A DNA stretch of 64,000 nucleotides from the NCBI GenBank assembly GCA_005503065.1, contig SCOE01000013.1, positions 1 through 64,000 of the forward strand, read 5' to 3'. Source of the DNA: Comamonadaceae bacterium ALPHA2B. GTDB taxonomy: Bacteria > Pseudomonadota > Gammaproteobacteria > Burkholderiales > Burkholderiaceae_C. Made by a program: the position numbers and the translations under genes. Positions 63,507 through 64,000 of the stretch are shown one piece after another; positions within the stretch are counted from its first letter, which is position 1; the number at the start of each line of letters is the position of its first letter. The notes below the pieces were generated by a model. The model was not told the DNA's origin and ran no database searches. It was given only the letters and a program-made list of their open reading frames with translations.

Positions 63507-64000
63507 TCAGTGGGCCGCAACGGCCGCGCGCACGCGCAGCGTGCTGCACACGCCGGCCACGGCCGCACACACCGCCGCCAGCGTCAGCGCGATCACCGGC
63601 CCGCGCCCGTCGTGCGGGCTCCAGACGCTGAAGATCCCCGCCAGCAGCACAGCCGCCAGCGTCTGCCCCGTGAGCCGCGCGGTGCCGAGCATGCCGCTGG
63701 CGGCGCCGCTGCGGTGCGGCGGCGGCGAGGTCACGATGGTGTGGTTGTTGGGCGACTGGAACAGCCCGAAGCCCAGCCCGCACACCGCCATGCGCCAGGC
63801 GATGTCGGCGTTCGAGGGCTGCGCAGGCAGCGCGGCCAGCAGCGCCAGCCCGGCGGCCAGCAGTCCCAGGCCGATGCCGCCGAGCAGCCCGTCCGGCACG
63901 CGCCCGATCAGCCGGCCGACGATCGGCCCCATTGCCACGATGGCCAGCGGCCAGGCCGTGATGAGCAGGCCCGCCTGCAGATGGCTGCGCCCGTAGGTGT
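63507..64000 (-). CDS. MFS transporter, C-terminal part (cut by window end)
   Basis: About 164 residues of the C-terminal half of an MFS efflux transporter, with the 5' part beyond the window. It shows [42 protein letters not shown], then the FGLFQSPNNHTIVTSPPPHRSGAASGMLGTARLTGQTLAAVLL segment typical of the DHA2 (EmrB/QacA) type, and a final helix. The gene runs toward the repeat copy 13. Drug-efflux specificity cannot be told. Confidence 0.85.
   Translation of the reverse strand, partial: TYGRSHLQAGLLITAWPLAIVAMGPIVGRLIGRVPDGLLGGIGLGLLAAGLALLAALPAQPSNADIAWRMAVCGLGFGLFQSPNNHTIVTSPPPHRSGAASGMLGTARLTGQTLAAVLLAGIFSVWSPHDGRGPVIALTLAAVCAAVAGVCSTLRVRAAVAAH

Overview
The window is dense, high-GC DNA with short intergenic gaps and many 4-bp ATGA/GTGA gene overlaps. 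Gene content and order (smpB|ratA-rnfH, guaBA, cyoABCD with RegBA, mltG-tmk-holB-pilZ-tatD, a two-gene pqiA) fit a betaproteobacterium of the Burkholderiales, most likely Comamonadaceae (Variovorax/Acidovorax-like). A short interspersed intergenic repeat ending in a GCTATC...GATAGC stem is scattered through the window in 13 recognisable copies. No rRNA, tRNA, CRISPR array, transposase or integrase was seen.

Layout. 1-4,530: a perfect 25-bp inverted repeat at the left edge, a YXWGXW-repeat exported protein, an ECF sigma/anti-sigma/lipoprotein operon, smpB divergent from ratA-rnfH, and a DUF4124 protein. 4,699-7,867: purine genes guaB and guaA, separated by a strong hairpin. 7,928-18,955: a stress and regulation cluster. 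It holds a ClpG/ClpK-like disaggregase with an N-terminal zinc motif, a triple-BON protein, a PRC-barrel protein, an LLM flavoprotein, a thioredoxin-reductase-like flavoprotein without redox cysteines, a PsiE-like membrane protein, an AraC regulator, a MEDS-domain protein and a sigma-54 activator. 19,121-22,569: a two-component system followed by a GlcG/HbpS-like protein and an ankyrin protein. A 12-bp copy of the guaA 3' end recurs at 22,739, so 7.9-22.7 kb may be an old guaA-site island, although no integrase remains.

22,826-34,540: cytochrome b561 and an OpgH-like glucosyltransferase, then a seven-gene operon on the minus strand, cyoABCD-SURF1-regB-regA. This places the genes for a quinol oxidase beside a quinone/redox-sensing kinase and its regulator. 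An MHS-type transporter and a DUF72 protein follow. 34,725-43,488: TadA fused to a degenerate alpha/beta-hydrolase domain, an LD-carboxypeptidase, a class III cyclase-FHA protein, and the housekeeping operon mltG-tmk-holB-pilZ-tatD-ankyrin. 43,602-51,800: ygfZ, a hot-dog thioesterase-GNAT fusion, an HSL esterase, an iron-type alcohol dehydrogenase, a patatin-like lipase and a stand-alone HipA kinase with its own HTH. 52,006-64,000: tex, the pqiA-pqiA-pqiB-pqiC envelope lipid-transport operon, a DUF2239 protein, a MATE pump, a GST-like protein, a CPA2 antiporter, and the C-terminal part of an MFS transporter cut by the window end.

The most interesting items are the dispersed 55-60 bp repeat, one copy of which is read through as the N-terminus of TadA; the putative island behind guaA; the redox-sensor/quinol-oxidase operon; and several unusual domain fusions. 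All functions are inferred from sequence and family knowledge; no database search was run.
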